A DNA stretch of 64,000 nucleotides, taken from positions 1,474,501 to 1,538,500 of the forward strand of contig NW_027476094.1 in NCBI RefSeq assembly GCF_051020955.1, given 5' to 3'. The position numbers and the translations under genes are program-made. This DNA is from Megalopta genalis (lineage: Eukaryota > Arthropoda > Insecta > Hymenoptera > Halictidae). Under the pieces are notes generated by a model that had not been told where the DNA came from, made no database searches, and worked only from the letters and a program-made list of their open reading frames with translations. Numbering within the stretch: position 1 is the first letter of the stretch; the number at the start of each line of letters is the position of its first letter. This document shows, in pieces, positions 27,369 to 41,724 of the stretch.

Positions 27369-27975
27369 AAGAACAACAAGAACAACCGGAACAACAAGAA
27401 CAACAAGAACAACCAGAACAACAACAACAAGAACAACAAGAACAACGACAACAACAACAACAACAACAAGGACAACAACAACAACAACAACAACAAGATC
27501 AACTAGAACAACAAGAACAACAAGAACAACAAGAACAACAAGAACAACAAGAACAACAAGGACAACAAGGACAACAACAACAAGGACAACAACAACAACA
27601 ACAACAACAAGATCAACTAGAACAACAAGAACAACAAGAACAACAAGAACAACCAGAACAACAAGAACAACAAGATCAACAAGATCAACAAGAACAACAA
27701 GAACAACAAGAACAACAAGAACAACAAGAACAACAAGAACATCCAGAACAAACAAGAACAACAAGAACAACAAGAACAACAAGAACAACCAGAACAAACA
27801 AGAACAACAAGAACAACAAGAAAAACAAGATCAACAAGAACAACAAGAACAACAAGAACAACAAGGACAACAACAACAAGAACAACAAGGACAACAACAA
27901 CAACAACAAGAACAACATGAACAGTAAGAACAACAAGAACAACAAGAACAACAAGAACAACAAGAAGAACAAGTA

Positions 27976-28006
<31 letters not shown>

Positions 28007-28368
28007 AAGAGCAACAAGAGCAACAAGAGCAACAAGAGCAACAAGAGTAACAAGAACAACAAGATCAACAAGAACAACAAGCACAACAAGAACAACAATG
28101 ACAACAACAACAAGAACAACAAGGACAACAACAACAACAACAAGAACAACATGAACAGTAAGAACAACAAGAACAACAAGGAGTACAAGAACAACAAGAA
28201 CAACAAGAACAACAAGAACAACAAGAACAACAAGAACAACAAGAACAACAAGAAGAAGAACAGCAAGAACAACAACAACAGGAACAACAAAAACAAGAAC
28301 AACAACAACAACAAGAACAACAACAACAGGAACAACAAGAACAACAAGAACAACAAGAACAACAGGGA

Positions 28369-28399
<31 letters not shown>

Positions 28400-28636
28400 A
28401 ACGAGAAAAACAAGAACAACAAGATAAACAAGAACAACAAGAACAACATGCACAACAAGAACAACAAGAACAACAAGAACAACAAGAACAACAAGAGCAT
28501 CAAGGGCAACAAGAACAACATGAACAACAAGATCAACAAGAACGACAAGCACAACAAGAACAACAAGAACAACCTGAACAACATGAACAACAAGAACAAC
28601 AAGAACAACAAGGACAACAACAACAATAACAACAAG

Positions 28637-28717
28637 AACAACGAGAACAACGAGAACAACGAGAACAACGAGAACAACGAGAACAACGAGAACAACGAGA
28701 ACAACGAGAACAACGAG
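28637..28717 (+). repeat. AACAACGAG run, 9 copies
   Basis: Nine copies in HOR II copy 2, exactly 6634 bases after the run at 22,003. Confidence 0.92.
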
Positions 28718-30169
28718 ATCAAGGAGAACAACAAGAACAACGAGAACAACAAGATCAACAAGAACAACAAGATCAACAAAAACAAATAGAACAACAAGAA
28801 CAACAAGAACAAGAAGAACAACAAGAACAACAAGAAGAACAAGAAGAACAACAAGAGCAACAAGAACAACAAGAACAACAAGAACAACAAGGACAACAAG
28901 AACAGCAAGAACAACAAGAACAACAAGAACAACAAGAAGAACAACAAGAACAACAACAAGAACAACAACAACAACAACTAGAACAACAAGAACAACAAGA
29001 ACAACAAGAGTAACAGGAGCAACAAGAGCAACAAGACCAACAAGAACAACAAGAGCAACAAGAGCAACAAGAGCAACAAGAGCAACAAGTGCAACAAGAG
29101 CAACAAGAACAACAAGATCAACAAGAACAACAAGCACAACAAGAACAACAATGACAACAACAACAAGAACAACAAGGACAACAACAACAACAACAAGAAC
29201 AACATGAACAGTAAGAACAACAAGAACAACAAGGAGAACAAGAACAACAAGAACAACAAGAACAACAAGAACAAGAACAACAAGAACAACAAGAACAACA
29301 AGGACAACAACAACAATAACAACAAGAACAACAAGAACAACAAGAACAACAAGAACAACCGGAACAACAAGAACAACCAGAACAACAACAACAACAAGAA
29401 CAACTAAAACAACAACAACAAGAACAACAAGAATAACAAGAACAACAAGAGCAACAAGGACAACAACAACAACAACAAGAACTACAGGAACATCATGAAC
29501 AGCAAGAACAGCAAGAACAACAAGAACAACAAGAACAAGAACAGCAAGAACAACAACAACAAGAAGAACAACAAAAACAAGAACAACAACAACAACTAGA
29601 ACAACAAGAACAACAAGACAACATGAACAGCAAGAACAACAAGAACAACAAGAACAACAAGAACAACAAGAACAACAAGAAGAACAAGTACAACAAGAAC
29701 AACAAGAACAAAAAGAACAAAAAAAACAACAAGAACAACAAAAACAACAAGAACAACAAGAACAACAAGAACAACAAGAACAACAAGGACAACAACAACA
29801 AGAACAACAACAAGAACAACAAGAACAGCAAGAGCAACAACAACAACAACAACAAGAACAACAACAACAAGAACAACAACAACAACAAGAACAACAAGAA
29901 CAACGAGAACAACAAGAAAAACAAGAACAACAAGCCCAACAAGAGCAAAAACAGCAACAAGAGCAACAAGAGCAACAAGAGCACCAAGAACAACAAGAAC
30001 AACAAGAACAAAACAGCAACAAGAGCAACAAGAGCAACAAGAGCAACAAGAGCAACAAGAGCACCAAGAACAACAAGAACAACAAGAACAACAAGAACAA
30101 CAAGAACAACTAGAACAACAAGAACAACAAGAACAACAAGAAGAACAAGAACAGCAAGAACAAGAAGAA

Positions 30170-30200
<31 letters not shown>

Positions 30201-30898
30201 AACAACAACAACAACAACAACCAGAACAACAAGAACTACAACAGCAACAAGAGCAACAAGAGCAACAAGAGCATCAAGGGCAACAAGAACAACAAGATCA
30301 ACAAGATCAACAAGAACGACAAGCACAACAAGAACAACAAGAACAACCTGAACAACATGAACAACAAGAACAACAAGAACAATAAGGACAACAACAACAA
30401 TAACAACAAGAACAGCAAGAACAACAAGAACAACAAGAGCAAGAACAGCAAGAACAACAAGAAGAACTACATGAACAACAACAACAAGAACAACAAGAAC
30501 AACAACAACAACAACAGGAACAACAACAACAACAACAACAACAAGAACAACAACATCAACATGAACAGTAAGAACAACAAGAACAACAACAACAACAGGA
30601 ACAACAAGAACCACAACGACAAGAACGACAACAACAAGAACAACAAAACCAAGAACATCAACAAGAACAACAAGAGCAAAAAGAACAACAAGAGCAACAA
30701 GAACAACAAGAACAACAAGATCAACAAGATCAACAAGAGCATCAAGGGCAACAAGAACAACAAGAACAACAAGAACAACAAGAAGAAGAACAGCAAGAAC
30801 AACAACAACAGGAACAACAAAAACAAGAACAACAACAACAACAAGAACAACAACAACAGGAACAACAAGAACAACAAGAACAACAAGAACAACAAGGA

Positions 30899-30929
<31 letters not shown>

Positions 30930-31166
30930 AACGAGAAAAACAAGAACAACAAGATAAACAAGAACAACAAGAACAACATGCACAACAAGAACAACAAGAA
31001 CAACAAGAACAACAAGAACAACAAGAGCATCAAGGGCAACAAGAACAACATGAACAACAAGATCAACAAGAACGACAAGCACAACAAGAACAACAAGAAC
31101 AACCTGAACAACATGAACAACAAGAACAACAAGAACAACAAGGACAACAACAACAATAACAACAAG

Positions 31167-31247
31167 AACAACGAGAACAACGAGAACAACGAGAACAACG
31201 AGAACAACGAGAACAACGAGAACAACGAGAACAACGAGAACAACGAG
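31167..31247 (+). repeat. AACAACGAG run, 9 copies
   Basis: Nine copies in the second X module of HOR II copy 2, 6631 bases after the run at 24,536. Confidence 0.92.
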
Positions 31248-32274
31248 ATCAAGGAGAACAACAAGAACAACGAGAACAACAAGATCAACAAGAACAACAA
31301 GATCAACAAAAACAAATAGAACAACAAGAACAACAAGAACAAGAAGAACAACAAGAACAACAAGAAGAACAAGAAGAACAACAAGAGCAACAAGAACAAC
31401 AAGAACAACAAGAACAACAAGGACAACAAGAACAGCAAGAACAACAAGAACAACAAGAACAACAAGAAGAACAACAAGAACAACAACAAGAACAACAACA
31501 ACAACAACTAGAACAACAAGAACAACAAGAACAACAAGAGTAACAGGAGCAACAAGAGCAACAAGACCAACAAGAACAACAAGAGCAACAAGAGCAACAA
31601 GAGCAACAAGAGCAACAAGAGCAACAAGAGCAACAAGAACAACAAGATCAACAAGAACAACAAGCACAACAAGAACAACAATGACAACAACAACAAGAAC
31701 AACAAGGACAACAACAACAACAACAAGAACAACATGAACAGTAAGAACAACAAGAACAACAAGGAGAACAAGAACAACAAGAACAACAAGAACAACAAGA
31801 ACAAGAACAACAAGAACAACAAGAACAACAAGGACAACAACAACAATAACAACAAGAACAACAAGAACAACAAGAACAACAAGAACAACCGGAACAACAA
31901 GAACAACCAGAACAACAACAACAACAAGAACAACTAAAACAACAACAACAAGAACAACAAGAATAACAAGAACAACAAGAGCAACAAGGACAACAACAAC
32001 AACAACAAGAACTACAGGAACATCATGAACAGCAAGAACAGCAAGAACAACAAGAACAACAAGAACAAGAACAGCAAGAACAACAACAACAAGAAGAACA
32101 ACAAAAACAAGAACAACAACAACAACTAGAACAACAAGAACAACAAGACAACATGAACAGCAAGAACAACAAGAACAACAAGAACAACAAGAACAACAAG
32201 AACAACAAGAAGAACAAGTACAACAAGAACAACAAGAACAAAAAGAACAAAAAAAACAACAAGAACAACAAAAA

Positions 32275-32699
32275 CAACAAGAACAACAAGAACAACAAGA
32301 ACAACAAGAACAACAGGGACAACAACAACAAGAACAACAACAAGAACAACAAGAACAGCAAGAGCAACAACAACAACAACAACAAGAACAACAACAACAA
32401 GAACAACAACAACAACAAGAACAACAAGAACAACGAGAACAACAAGAAAAACAAGAACAACAAGCCCAACAAGAGCAAAAACAGCAACAAGAGCAACAAG
32501 AGCAACAAGAGCACCAAGAACAACAAGAACAACAAGAACAAAACAGCAACAAGAGCAACAAGAGCAACAAGAGCAACAAGAGCAACAAGAGCACCAAGAA
32601 CAACAAGAACAACAAGAACAACAAGAACAACAAGAACAACTAGAACAACAAGAACAACAAGAACAACAAGAAGAACAAGAACAGCAAGAACAAGAAGAA

Positions 32700-32730
<31 letters not shown>

Positions 32731-34270
32731 AACAACAACAACAACAACAACCAGAACAACAAGAACTACAACAGCAACAAGAGCAACAAGAGCAACAAGA
32801 GCATCAAGGGCAACAAGAACAACAAGATCAACAAGATCAACAAGAACGACAAGCACAACAAGAACAACAAGAACAACCTGAACAACATGAACAACAAGAA
32901 CAACAAGAACAATAAGGACAACAACAACAATAACAACAAGAACAGCAAGAACAACAAGAACAACAAGAGCAAGAACAGCAAGAACAACAAGAAGAACTAC
33001 ATGAACAACAACAACAAGAACAACAAGAACAACAACAACAACAACAGGAACAACAACAACAACAACAACAACAACAAGAACAACAACATCAACATGAACA
33101 GTAAGAACAACAAGAACAACAACAACAACAGGAACAACAAGAACCACAACGACAAGAACGACAACAACAAGAACAACAAAACCAAGAACATCAACAAGAA
33201 CAACAAGAGCAAAAAGAACAACAAGAGCAACAAGAACAACAAGAACAACAAGATCAACAAGATCAACAAGAGCATCAAGGGCAACAAGAACAACATGAAC
33301 AACAAGATCAACAAGAACGACAAGCACAACAAGAACAACAAGAACAACCTGAACAACATGAACAACAAGAACAACAAGAACAACAAGAACAACCTGAACA
33401 ACATGAACAACAAGAACAACAAGAACAACAAGGACAACAACAACAATAGCAACAAGAACAACGAGAACAACGAGAACAACGAGAACAACGAGAACAACGA
33501 GAACAACGAGAACAACGAGAACAACGAGATCAAGGAGATCAACAAGAACAACGAGAACAACAAGATCAACAAGAACAACAAGATCAACAAAAACAAATAG
33601 AACAACAAGAACAACAAGAACAAGAAGAACAACAAGAACAACAAGAAGAACAAGAAGAACAACAAGAGCAACAAGAACAACAAGAACAACAAGAACAACA
33701 AGGACAACAAGAACAGCAAGAACAACAAGAACAACAAGAACAACAAGAAGAACAACAAGAACAACAACAAGAACAACAACAACAACAACTAGAACAACAA
33801 GAACAACAAGAACAACAAGAGTAACAGGAGCAACAAGAGCAACAAGACCAACAAGAACAACAAGAGCAACAAGAGCAACAAGAGCAACAAGAGCAACAAG
33901 AGCAACAAGAGCAACAAGAACAACAAGATCAACAAGAACAACAAGCACAACAAGAACAACAATGACAACAACAACAAGAACAACAAGGACAACAACAACA
34001 ACAACAAGAACAACATGAACAGTAAGAACAACAAGAACAACAAGGAGAACAAGAACAACAAGAACAACAAGAACAACAAGAACAAGAACAACAAGAACAA
34101 CAAGAACAACAAGGACAACAACAACAATAACAACAAGAACAACAAGAACAACAAGAACAACAAGAACAACAAGAGCAACAAGAGCAACAAGAAGAACAAG
34201 AACAACCGGAACAACAAGAACAACCAGAACAACAACAACAACAAGAACAACTAAAACAACAACAACAAGA
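32275..34270 (+). repeat. Third Y-X copy with internal deletion and duplication
   Basis: Sequence continues with the 2.53 kb period past the end of HOR II copy 2: 32153, 32766 and 32887 match 29623, 30236 and 30357 at 2530. Beyond the GAGCATCAAGGG word at 33,270 the offset drops to 2245, because 288 bases present between two GAGCATCAAGGG words in the parent (30,737 and 31,025) are missing. A 45 bp duplication then puts two CCTGAAC words at 33,348 and 33,393. After the GAG run the offset settles at 2281. A triplet difference gives CAATAGCAAC where the parent has CAATAACAAC. Confidence 0.87.
33457..33528 (+). repeat. AACAACGAG run, 8 copies
   Basis: Eight copies, one fewer than in the HOR II units, followed by ATCAAGGAG and then a second ATC in place of AAC. 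Confidence 0.9.
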
Positions 34271-35097
34271 ACAACAAGAATAACAAGAACAACAGAGCAA
34301 CAAGGACAACAACAACAACAACAAGGACAACAACAACAACAACAACAACAAGAACAACAAGATCAACATGAACAGTAAGAACAACAAGAACAACAAGAAC
34401 GACAAGAACGACAACGAGAACAACAAGAACAACAACGAGAACAACAAGTACAACAAGAGCAACCAGAGCAACCAGAGCAACAAGAACAACAAAAACAACA
34501 AGAACAACAAAAACAACAAGAACAACAAGAACAACAAGAACAACCAGAACAAACAAGAACAACAAGAACAACAAGAACAACAAGAACAACAAGAACAACA
34601 AGAACAACAAGAACAACAAGAACAACCAGAACAAACAAGAACAACAAGAAAAACAAGAAGGACAAGCCCCACAAGCCCAACAAGAGCAACAAGAGCAACA
34701 AATGCAACAAGAGCAACAAGAGCAACAAGAACAACAAGATCAACAAGAACAACAAGCACAACAAGAACAACAAGGACAACAACAACAACAACAACAAGAA
34801 CAACATGAACAGTAAGAACAACAAGAACAACAAGAAGAACAAGTACAACAAGAACAACAAGAACAACAAGAACAACAAGAACAACAAGAACAACAAGGAC
34901 AACAACAACAATAACAACAACAAGAACAGCAAGAGCAACAACAACAACAACAACAACAAGAACAACAACAACAACAAGAACAACAAGAACAACAAGAACA
35001 ACAAGAAAAACAAGAAAAACAAGAACAACAAGCCCAACAAGAGCAAAAACAGCAACAAGAGCAACAAGAACAACAAGAGCAACAAGTGCAACAAGAG

Positions 35098-35128
<31 letters not shown>

Positions 35129-36222
35129 AAGATCAACAAGAACAACAAGCACAACAAGAACAACAATGACAACAACAACAAGAACAACAAGGACAACAAC
35201 AACAACAACAACAAGAACAACATGAACAGTAAGAACAACAAGAACAACAAGGAGAACAAGAACAACAAGAACAACAAGAACAACAAGAACAACAAGAACA
35301 ACAAGAACAACAAGAACAACAAGGACAACAAGAACAACAAGAACAACAAGAACAACAAGAACAACAAGAACAACAAGAACAACAAGAACAACAACAACAA
35401 CAACAACAAGAACAACAAAAACAAGAACAACAACAACAACAAGAAGAAGAACAAGAAGAACAACAAGAACAACAAGAACAGCAAGAGCAACAACAACAAC
35501 AACATCAACAAGAACAACAAGAACAGCAAGAACAACAAGAACAACAAGAACAACAAGAACAGCAAGAACAACAACAACAAGAACAACAAAAACAAGAGCA
35601 ACAACAAGAACAACAACAAGAACAACCAGAACAACAAGAACAACAAAAACAAGAACAACAAGAACATCAAGAACAACAAGAACAACAACAACAAGTGCAA
35701 CAAGAACAACAAAAACAACAACAACAACCAGAACAACAAGAACTACAACAGCAACAAGAGCAACAAGAACAAGATGAGCAACAACAGCAACAAGAGCAAC
35801 AAGAGCATCAAGGGCAACAAGAACAACAAGAACAACAAGATCAACAAGAACGACAAGCACAACAAGAACAACAAGAACAACCTGAACAACATGAACAACA
35901 AGAACAACAAGAACAACAAGGACAGCAAGAGCAACAACAACAACAACAAGAAGAACAACAACAACAAGAACAACAACAACAACAAGAACAACAAGAACAA
36001 CAAGAACAACAAGAAAAACAAGAACAACAAGCCCAACAAGAGCAAAAACAGCAACAAGAGCAACAAGAGCAACAAGAGCAACAAGAGCACCAAGAACAAC
36101 AAGAACAACAAGAACAAAAACAGCAACAAGAGCAACAGGAGCAACAAGAGCAACAAGAGCACCAAGAACAACAAGAACAACAAGAACAACAAGATCAACA
36201 AGAACAACAAGCACAACAAGAA
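34271..36222 (+). repeat. Shortened HOR I block joined to module X end
   Basis: At about 34,291 module X text (GAATAACAAGAAC) joins, with one A missing, to the GGAC-CAAC text that precedes an ATG word (34,368). From there the order CGAC, GTACAAC, doubled GAGCAACC, ACAAACAAG, GCCCC (about 34,665) and ATG word (34,805) follows HOR I at 4.7-5.7 kb. The paired GATC sites and most phase-slip words are lost. The segment 34,805-36,222 matches 5666-7040 (offset about 29,139-29,145). Confidence 0.8.
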
Positions 36223-37272
36223 CAACAATGACAACAACAACAAGAACAACAAGGACAACAACAACAACAACAACAAGAACAACATGAACAGTAAGAACAA
36301 CAAGAACAACAAGGAGAACAAGAACAACAAGAACAACAAGAACAACAAGAACAACAAGAACAACAAGAACAACAAGGACAACAACAACAACAAGAACAAC
36401 AAGAACAACAAGAACAACAAGAACAACAAGAACAACAAGAACAACAAGAACAACAACAACAACAACAACAACAAGAACAACAAAAACAAGAACAACAACA
36501 ACAACAACAAGAAGAACAAGAAGAACAACAAGAACAACAAGAACAGCAAGAGCAACAACAACAACAACATCAACAAGAACAACAAGAACAGCAAGAACAA
36601 CAAGAACAACAAGAACAACAAGAACAGCAAGAACAACAACAACAAGAACAACAAAAACAAGAGCAACAACAAGAACAACAAGAACAACAACAAGAACAAC
36701 CAGAACAACAAGAACAACAAAAACAAGAACAACAAGAACATCAAGAACAACAAGAACAACAACAACAAGTGCAACAAGAACAACAAAAACAACAACAACA
36801 ACCAGAACAACAAGAACTACAACAGCAACAAGAGCAACAAGAACAAGATGAGCAACAACAGCAACAAGAGCAACAAGAGCATCAAGGGCAACAAGAACAA
36901 CATGAACAACAAGATCAACAAGAACGACAAGCACAACAAGAACAACAAGAACAACCTGAACAACATGAACAACAAGAACAACAAGAACAACAAGGACAGC
37001 AAGAGCAACAACAACAACAACAAGAAGAACAACAACAACAAGAACAACAACAACAACAAGAACAACAAGAACAACAAGAACAACAAGAAAAACAAGAACA
37101 ACAAGCCCAACAAGAGCAAAAACAGCAACAAGAGCAACAAGAGCAACAAGAGCAACAAGAGCACCAAGAACAACAAGAACAACAAGAACAAAAACAGCAA
37201 CAAGAGCAACAGGAGCAACAAGAGCAACAAGTGCACCAAGAACAACAAGAACAACAAGAACAACAAGAACAA
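35161..37272 (+). repeat. 1.07 kb tandem duplication
   Basis: The CAACAATGAC word at 35,161 recurs at 36,223, and the CAAGTGCAAC word before 35,695 recurs before 36,769. The offsets of 1062 and 1074 differ by 12 bases. Between them lie the ATG word, GGAGAAC, the CATCAACAAG block, CCTGAAC and GAGCACC words. The join runs from a GAACAACAAGATC text after the first GAGCACC words back to AAGCACAAC. The duplication is private to this region. Confidence 0.87.
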
Positions 37273-37332
37273 CTAGAACAACAAGAACAACAAGAACAAC
37301 AAGAAGAACAAGAACAGCAAGAACAAGAAGAA

Positions 37333-37363
<31 letters not shown>

Positions 37364-37983
37364 AAGAACAACAAGAACAACCGGAACAACAAGAACAACA
37401 AGAACAACCAGAACAACAACAACAAGAACAACAAGAACAACGACAACAACAACAACAACAACAAGGACAACAACAACAACAACAACAACAAGATCAACTA
37501 GAACAACAAGAACAACAAGAACAACAAGAACAACAAGAACAACAAGAACAACAAGGACAACAACAACAAGGACAACAACAACAACAACAACAAGATCAAC
37601 AAGATCAACATGAACAGTAAGAACAACAAGAACAACAAGTACGACAAGAACGACAAGAACGACAAGAACAACAAGAACGACAAGAACAACAAGAACAACA
37701 ACGAGAACAACAAGTACAACAAGAGCAACCAGAGCAACCAGAGCAACAAGAACAACAAAAGCAACAAGAACAACAAAAACAACAAGAACAACAAGAACAA
37801 CCAGAACAACAAGAACGACAAGAACGACAACGAGAACAACAAGAACAACAACGAGAACAACAAGTACAACAAGAGCAACCAGAGCAACCAGAGCAACAAG
37901 AACAACAAAAACAACAAGAACAACTAGAACAACAAGAACAACAAGAACAACAAGAAGAACAAGAACAGCAAGAACAAGAAGAA

Positions 37984-38014
<31 letters not shown>

Positions 38015-38570
38015 AAGAACAACAAGAACAACCGGAACAACAAGAACAACAAGAACAACCAGAACAACAACAACAAGAACAACAAAAACAACGACAACAA
38101 CAACAACAAGGACAACAACAACAACAACAACAACAAGATCAACTAGAACAACAAGAACAACAAGAACAACACGAACAACAAGAACAACAAGGACAACAAC
38201 AACAAGGACAACAACAACAACAACAACAACAAGATCAACAAGATCAACATGAACAGTAAGAACAACAAGAACAACAAGAACGACAAGAACGACAAGAACG
38301 ACAAGAACAACAAGAACGACAAGAACAACAAGAACAACAACGAGAACAACAAGTACAACAAGAGCAACCAGAGCAACCAGAGCAACAAGAACAACAAAAG
38401 CAACAAGAACAACAAAAACAACAAGAACAACAAGAACAACCAGAACAACAAGAACAACAACATCAACAAGATCAACAAGAACAACAAGAACAACAAGAAC
38501 AACAAGAACAACAAGAACAACAAGAACAACAAGAACAACAAGAACAACAAGAACAACAAGAACAACAAGA
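37273..38570 (+). repeat. 0.65 kb tandem duplication of the CTAG-CGAC modules
   Basis: CTAG words at about 37,271 and 37,923 and ATG words at 37,610 and 38,249 define two units spaced 639-651 bases apart. Each matches HOR I at about 947-1500. The first unit is chimeric: after CCAGAAC near 37,802 it jumps back to an AACGACAACGAGAAC text belonging to the 3605-type module and runs to the second CTAG. The second unit has a shorter CAAC tract, with AAAACAACGAC near 38,085. Confidence 0.85.
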
Positions 38571-38798
38571 ACATCCAGAACAAACAAGAACAACAAGAAC
38601 AACAAGAACAACAAGAACAACCAGAACAAACAAGAACAACAAGAACAACAAGAAAAACAAGATCAACAAGAACAACAAGAACAACAAGGACAACAACAAC
38701 AAGAACAACAAGGACAACAACAACAACAACAAGAACAACATGAACAGTAAGAACAACAAGAACAACAAGAACAACAAGAACAACAAGAAGAACAAGTA

Positions 38799-38829
<31 letters not shown>

Positions 38830-39128
38830 AAGAGCAACAAGAGCAACAAGAGCAACAAGAGCAACAAGAGTAACAAGAACAACAAGATCAACAAGAACAA
38901 CAAGCACAACAAGAACAACAATGACAACAACAACAAGAACAACAAGGACAACAACAACAACAACAAGAACAACATGAACAGTAAGAACAACAAGAACAAC
39001 AAGGAGAACAAGAACAACAAGAACAACAAGAACAACAAGAACAACAAGAACAACAAGAACAACAAGAACAACAAGAACAACAAGAACAACAAGGACAACA
39101 ACAACAATAACAACAAGAACAACAAGAA

Positions 39129-39159
<31 letters not shown>

Positions 39160-40100
39160 AAGAACAACAAGAACAACCGGAACAACAAGAACAACCAGAA
39201 CAACAACAACAAGAACAACTAAAACAACAACAACAAGAACAACAAGAATAACAAGAACAACAAGAACAACAAGGACAACAACAACAACAACAAGAACTAC
39301 AGGAACATCATGAACAGCAAAAACTACAAGAACAACAAGAACAACAAGAACAAGAACAGCAAGAACAACAACTACAAGAAGTACAATATAAACAAGAACA
39401 ACAACAACAAGAACAACAAGAACAACAACAACAACAACAACCAGAACAACAAGAACTACAATAGCAACAAGAGCAACAAGAACAAGATGAGCAACAAGAG
39501 CAACAAGAGCAACAAGAGCATCAAGGGCAACAAGAACAACATGAACAACAAGATCAACAAGAACGACAAGCACAACAAGAACAACCAGAACAACCTGAAC
39601 AACATGAACAACAAGAACAACAAGAACAACAAGAACAGCAAGAACAACAACAACAAGAACAACAAAAACAAGAACAACAACAAGAACAACCAGAACAACA
39701 AGAACAACAAAAACAAGAACAACAAGAACATCAAGAACAACAAGAAGAACAACAACATGAACAATAAGAACATCAACAACCAGAACAACAAGAACAACAA
39801 CAGCAACAAGAGCAACAAGAGCAACAAGAACAACAAGAACAACAAGAACAACAAGAACAACAAGAACAACAAGAACAACAAGAACAACAAGAACGGCAAG
39901 GACAACAACAACAACAACAACAACAAGAACAGAAAGAACAACAAGGACAACAAGAACAAGAACAGCAAGAGCAACAACAACAAGGACTACATGAACAACA
40001 ACAACAAGAACAACAAGAACAACAACAACAGGAACAACAAGAACCACAACGACAAGAACAACAACAACAAGAACAAAAAATACAAGAACAACAAGAACAA

Positions 40101-40131
<31 letters not shown>

Positions 40132-41385
40132 AAGAGCAACAAGAACATCAAGAGCAACAAGAGCAACAAGAGCAACAAGAGCAACAAGAACAACAAGAAC
40201 AACAAGAATAACAAGAACAACAAGAACAACAAGGACAACAACAACAACAACAATAAGAGCAACAAGAACAGCATGACCAGCAAGAACAACAAGAACAACA
40301 AGAACAAGAACAGCAAGAAAAACAACAACAACAACAACAAAAATAAGAACAACAACAACAACAAGAACAAGAACATGAACAACCGGAACAACAAGAACAA
40401 CAAGAACAACTAGAAAAACAACAAGAAGAACAAGAAGAACAACAAGAACAACAAGGACAACAACAACAACAACAAGGACAACAACAACAAAAACAACAAC
40501 AAGAACAACAAGATCAACATGAACAGTAAGAACAACAAGAACAACAAGAACGACAAGAACGACAACGAGAACAACAAGAACAACAACGAGAACAACAAGT
40601 ACAACAAGAGCAACCAGAGCAACCAGAGCAACAAGAACAACAAAAACAACAAGAACAACAAAAACAACAAGAACAACAAGAACAACAAGAACAACAAGAA
40701 CAACAAGATCAACAAGATCAACAAGAACAACAAGAACAACAAGAACAACAAGAACAACAAGAACAACAAGAACAACAAGAACAACAAGAACAACCAGAAC
40801 AAACAAGAACAACAAGAACAACAAGAACAACAAGAACAACCAGAACAAACAAGAACAACAAGAACAACAAGAACAACAAGAACAACCAGAACAAACAAGA
40901 ACAACAAGAACAACAAGAACAGCAAGAACAACCAGAACAAACAAGAACAACAAGAACAACAAGAAAAACAAGAAGGACAAGCCCCACAAGCCCAACAAGA
41001 GCAACAAGAGCAACAAATGCAACAAGAGCAACAAGAGCAACAAGAACAACAAGATCAACAAGAACAACAAGCACAACAAGAACAACAAGGACAACAACAA
41101 CAACAACAACAAGAACAACATGAACAGTAAGAACAACAAGAACAACAAGAAGAACAAGTACAACAAGAACAACAAGAACAATAAGAACAACAAGGACAAC
41201 AACAACAATAACAACAACAAGAACAGCAAGAGCAACAACAACAACAACAACAACAAGAACAACAACAACAACAAGAACAACAAGAACAACAAGAACAACA
41301 AGAACAACAAGAAAAACAAGAAAAACAAGAACAACAAGCCCAACAAGAGCAACAAGAACAACAAGAGCAACAAGAGCAACAAGAG

Positions 41386-41416
<31 letters not shown>

Positions 41417-41692
41417 AAGATCAACAAGAACAACAAGCACAACAAGAACAACAATGACAACAACAACAAGAACAACAAGGACAACAACAACAACAACAAC
41501 AAGAACAACATGAACAGTAAGAACAACAAGAACAACAAGGAGAACAAGAACAACAAGAACAACAAGAACAACAAGAACAACAAGAACAACAAGAACAACA
41601 AGAACAACAAGGACAACAAGAACAACAAGAACAACAAGAACAACAAGAACAACAAGAACAACAAGAACAACAAGAACAACAAGAACAACAAG

Positions 41693-41724
<32 letters not shown>

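Larger units (their letters stand above)
25650..32274 (+). repeat. Higher-order repeat II, copy 2 (~6.63 kb)
   Basis: Directly follows copy 1, with the same order of landmarks at +6625 to +6634. The junction lies in 25,640-25,655, where module X text containing AGAACAAAAAAAACAAC changes to the ACAAACAAG text of the GCCCC module. At the equivalent point in this copy (about 32,275) the sequence does not start a third 6.63 kb unit. It continues into module Y, so the array leaves the 6.63 kb period there and keeps only the 2.53 kb one. Confidence 0.88.
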
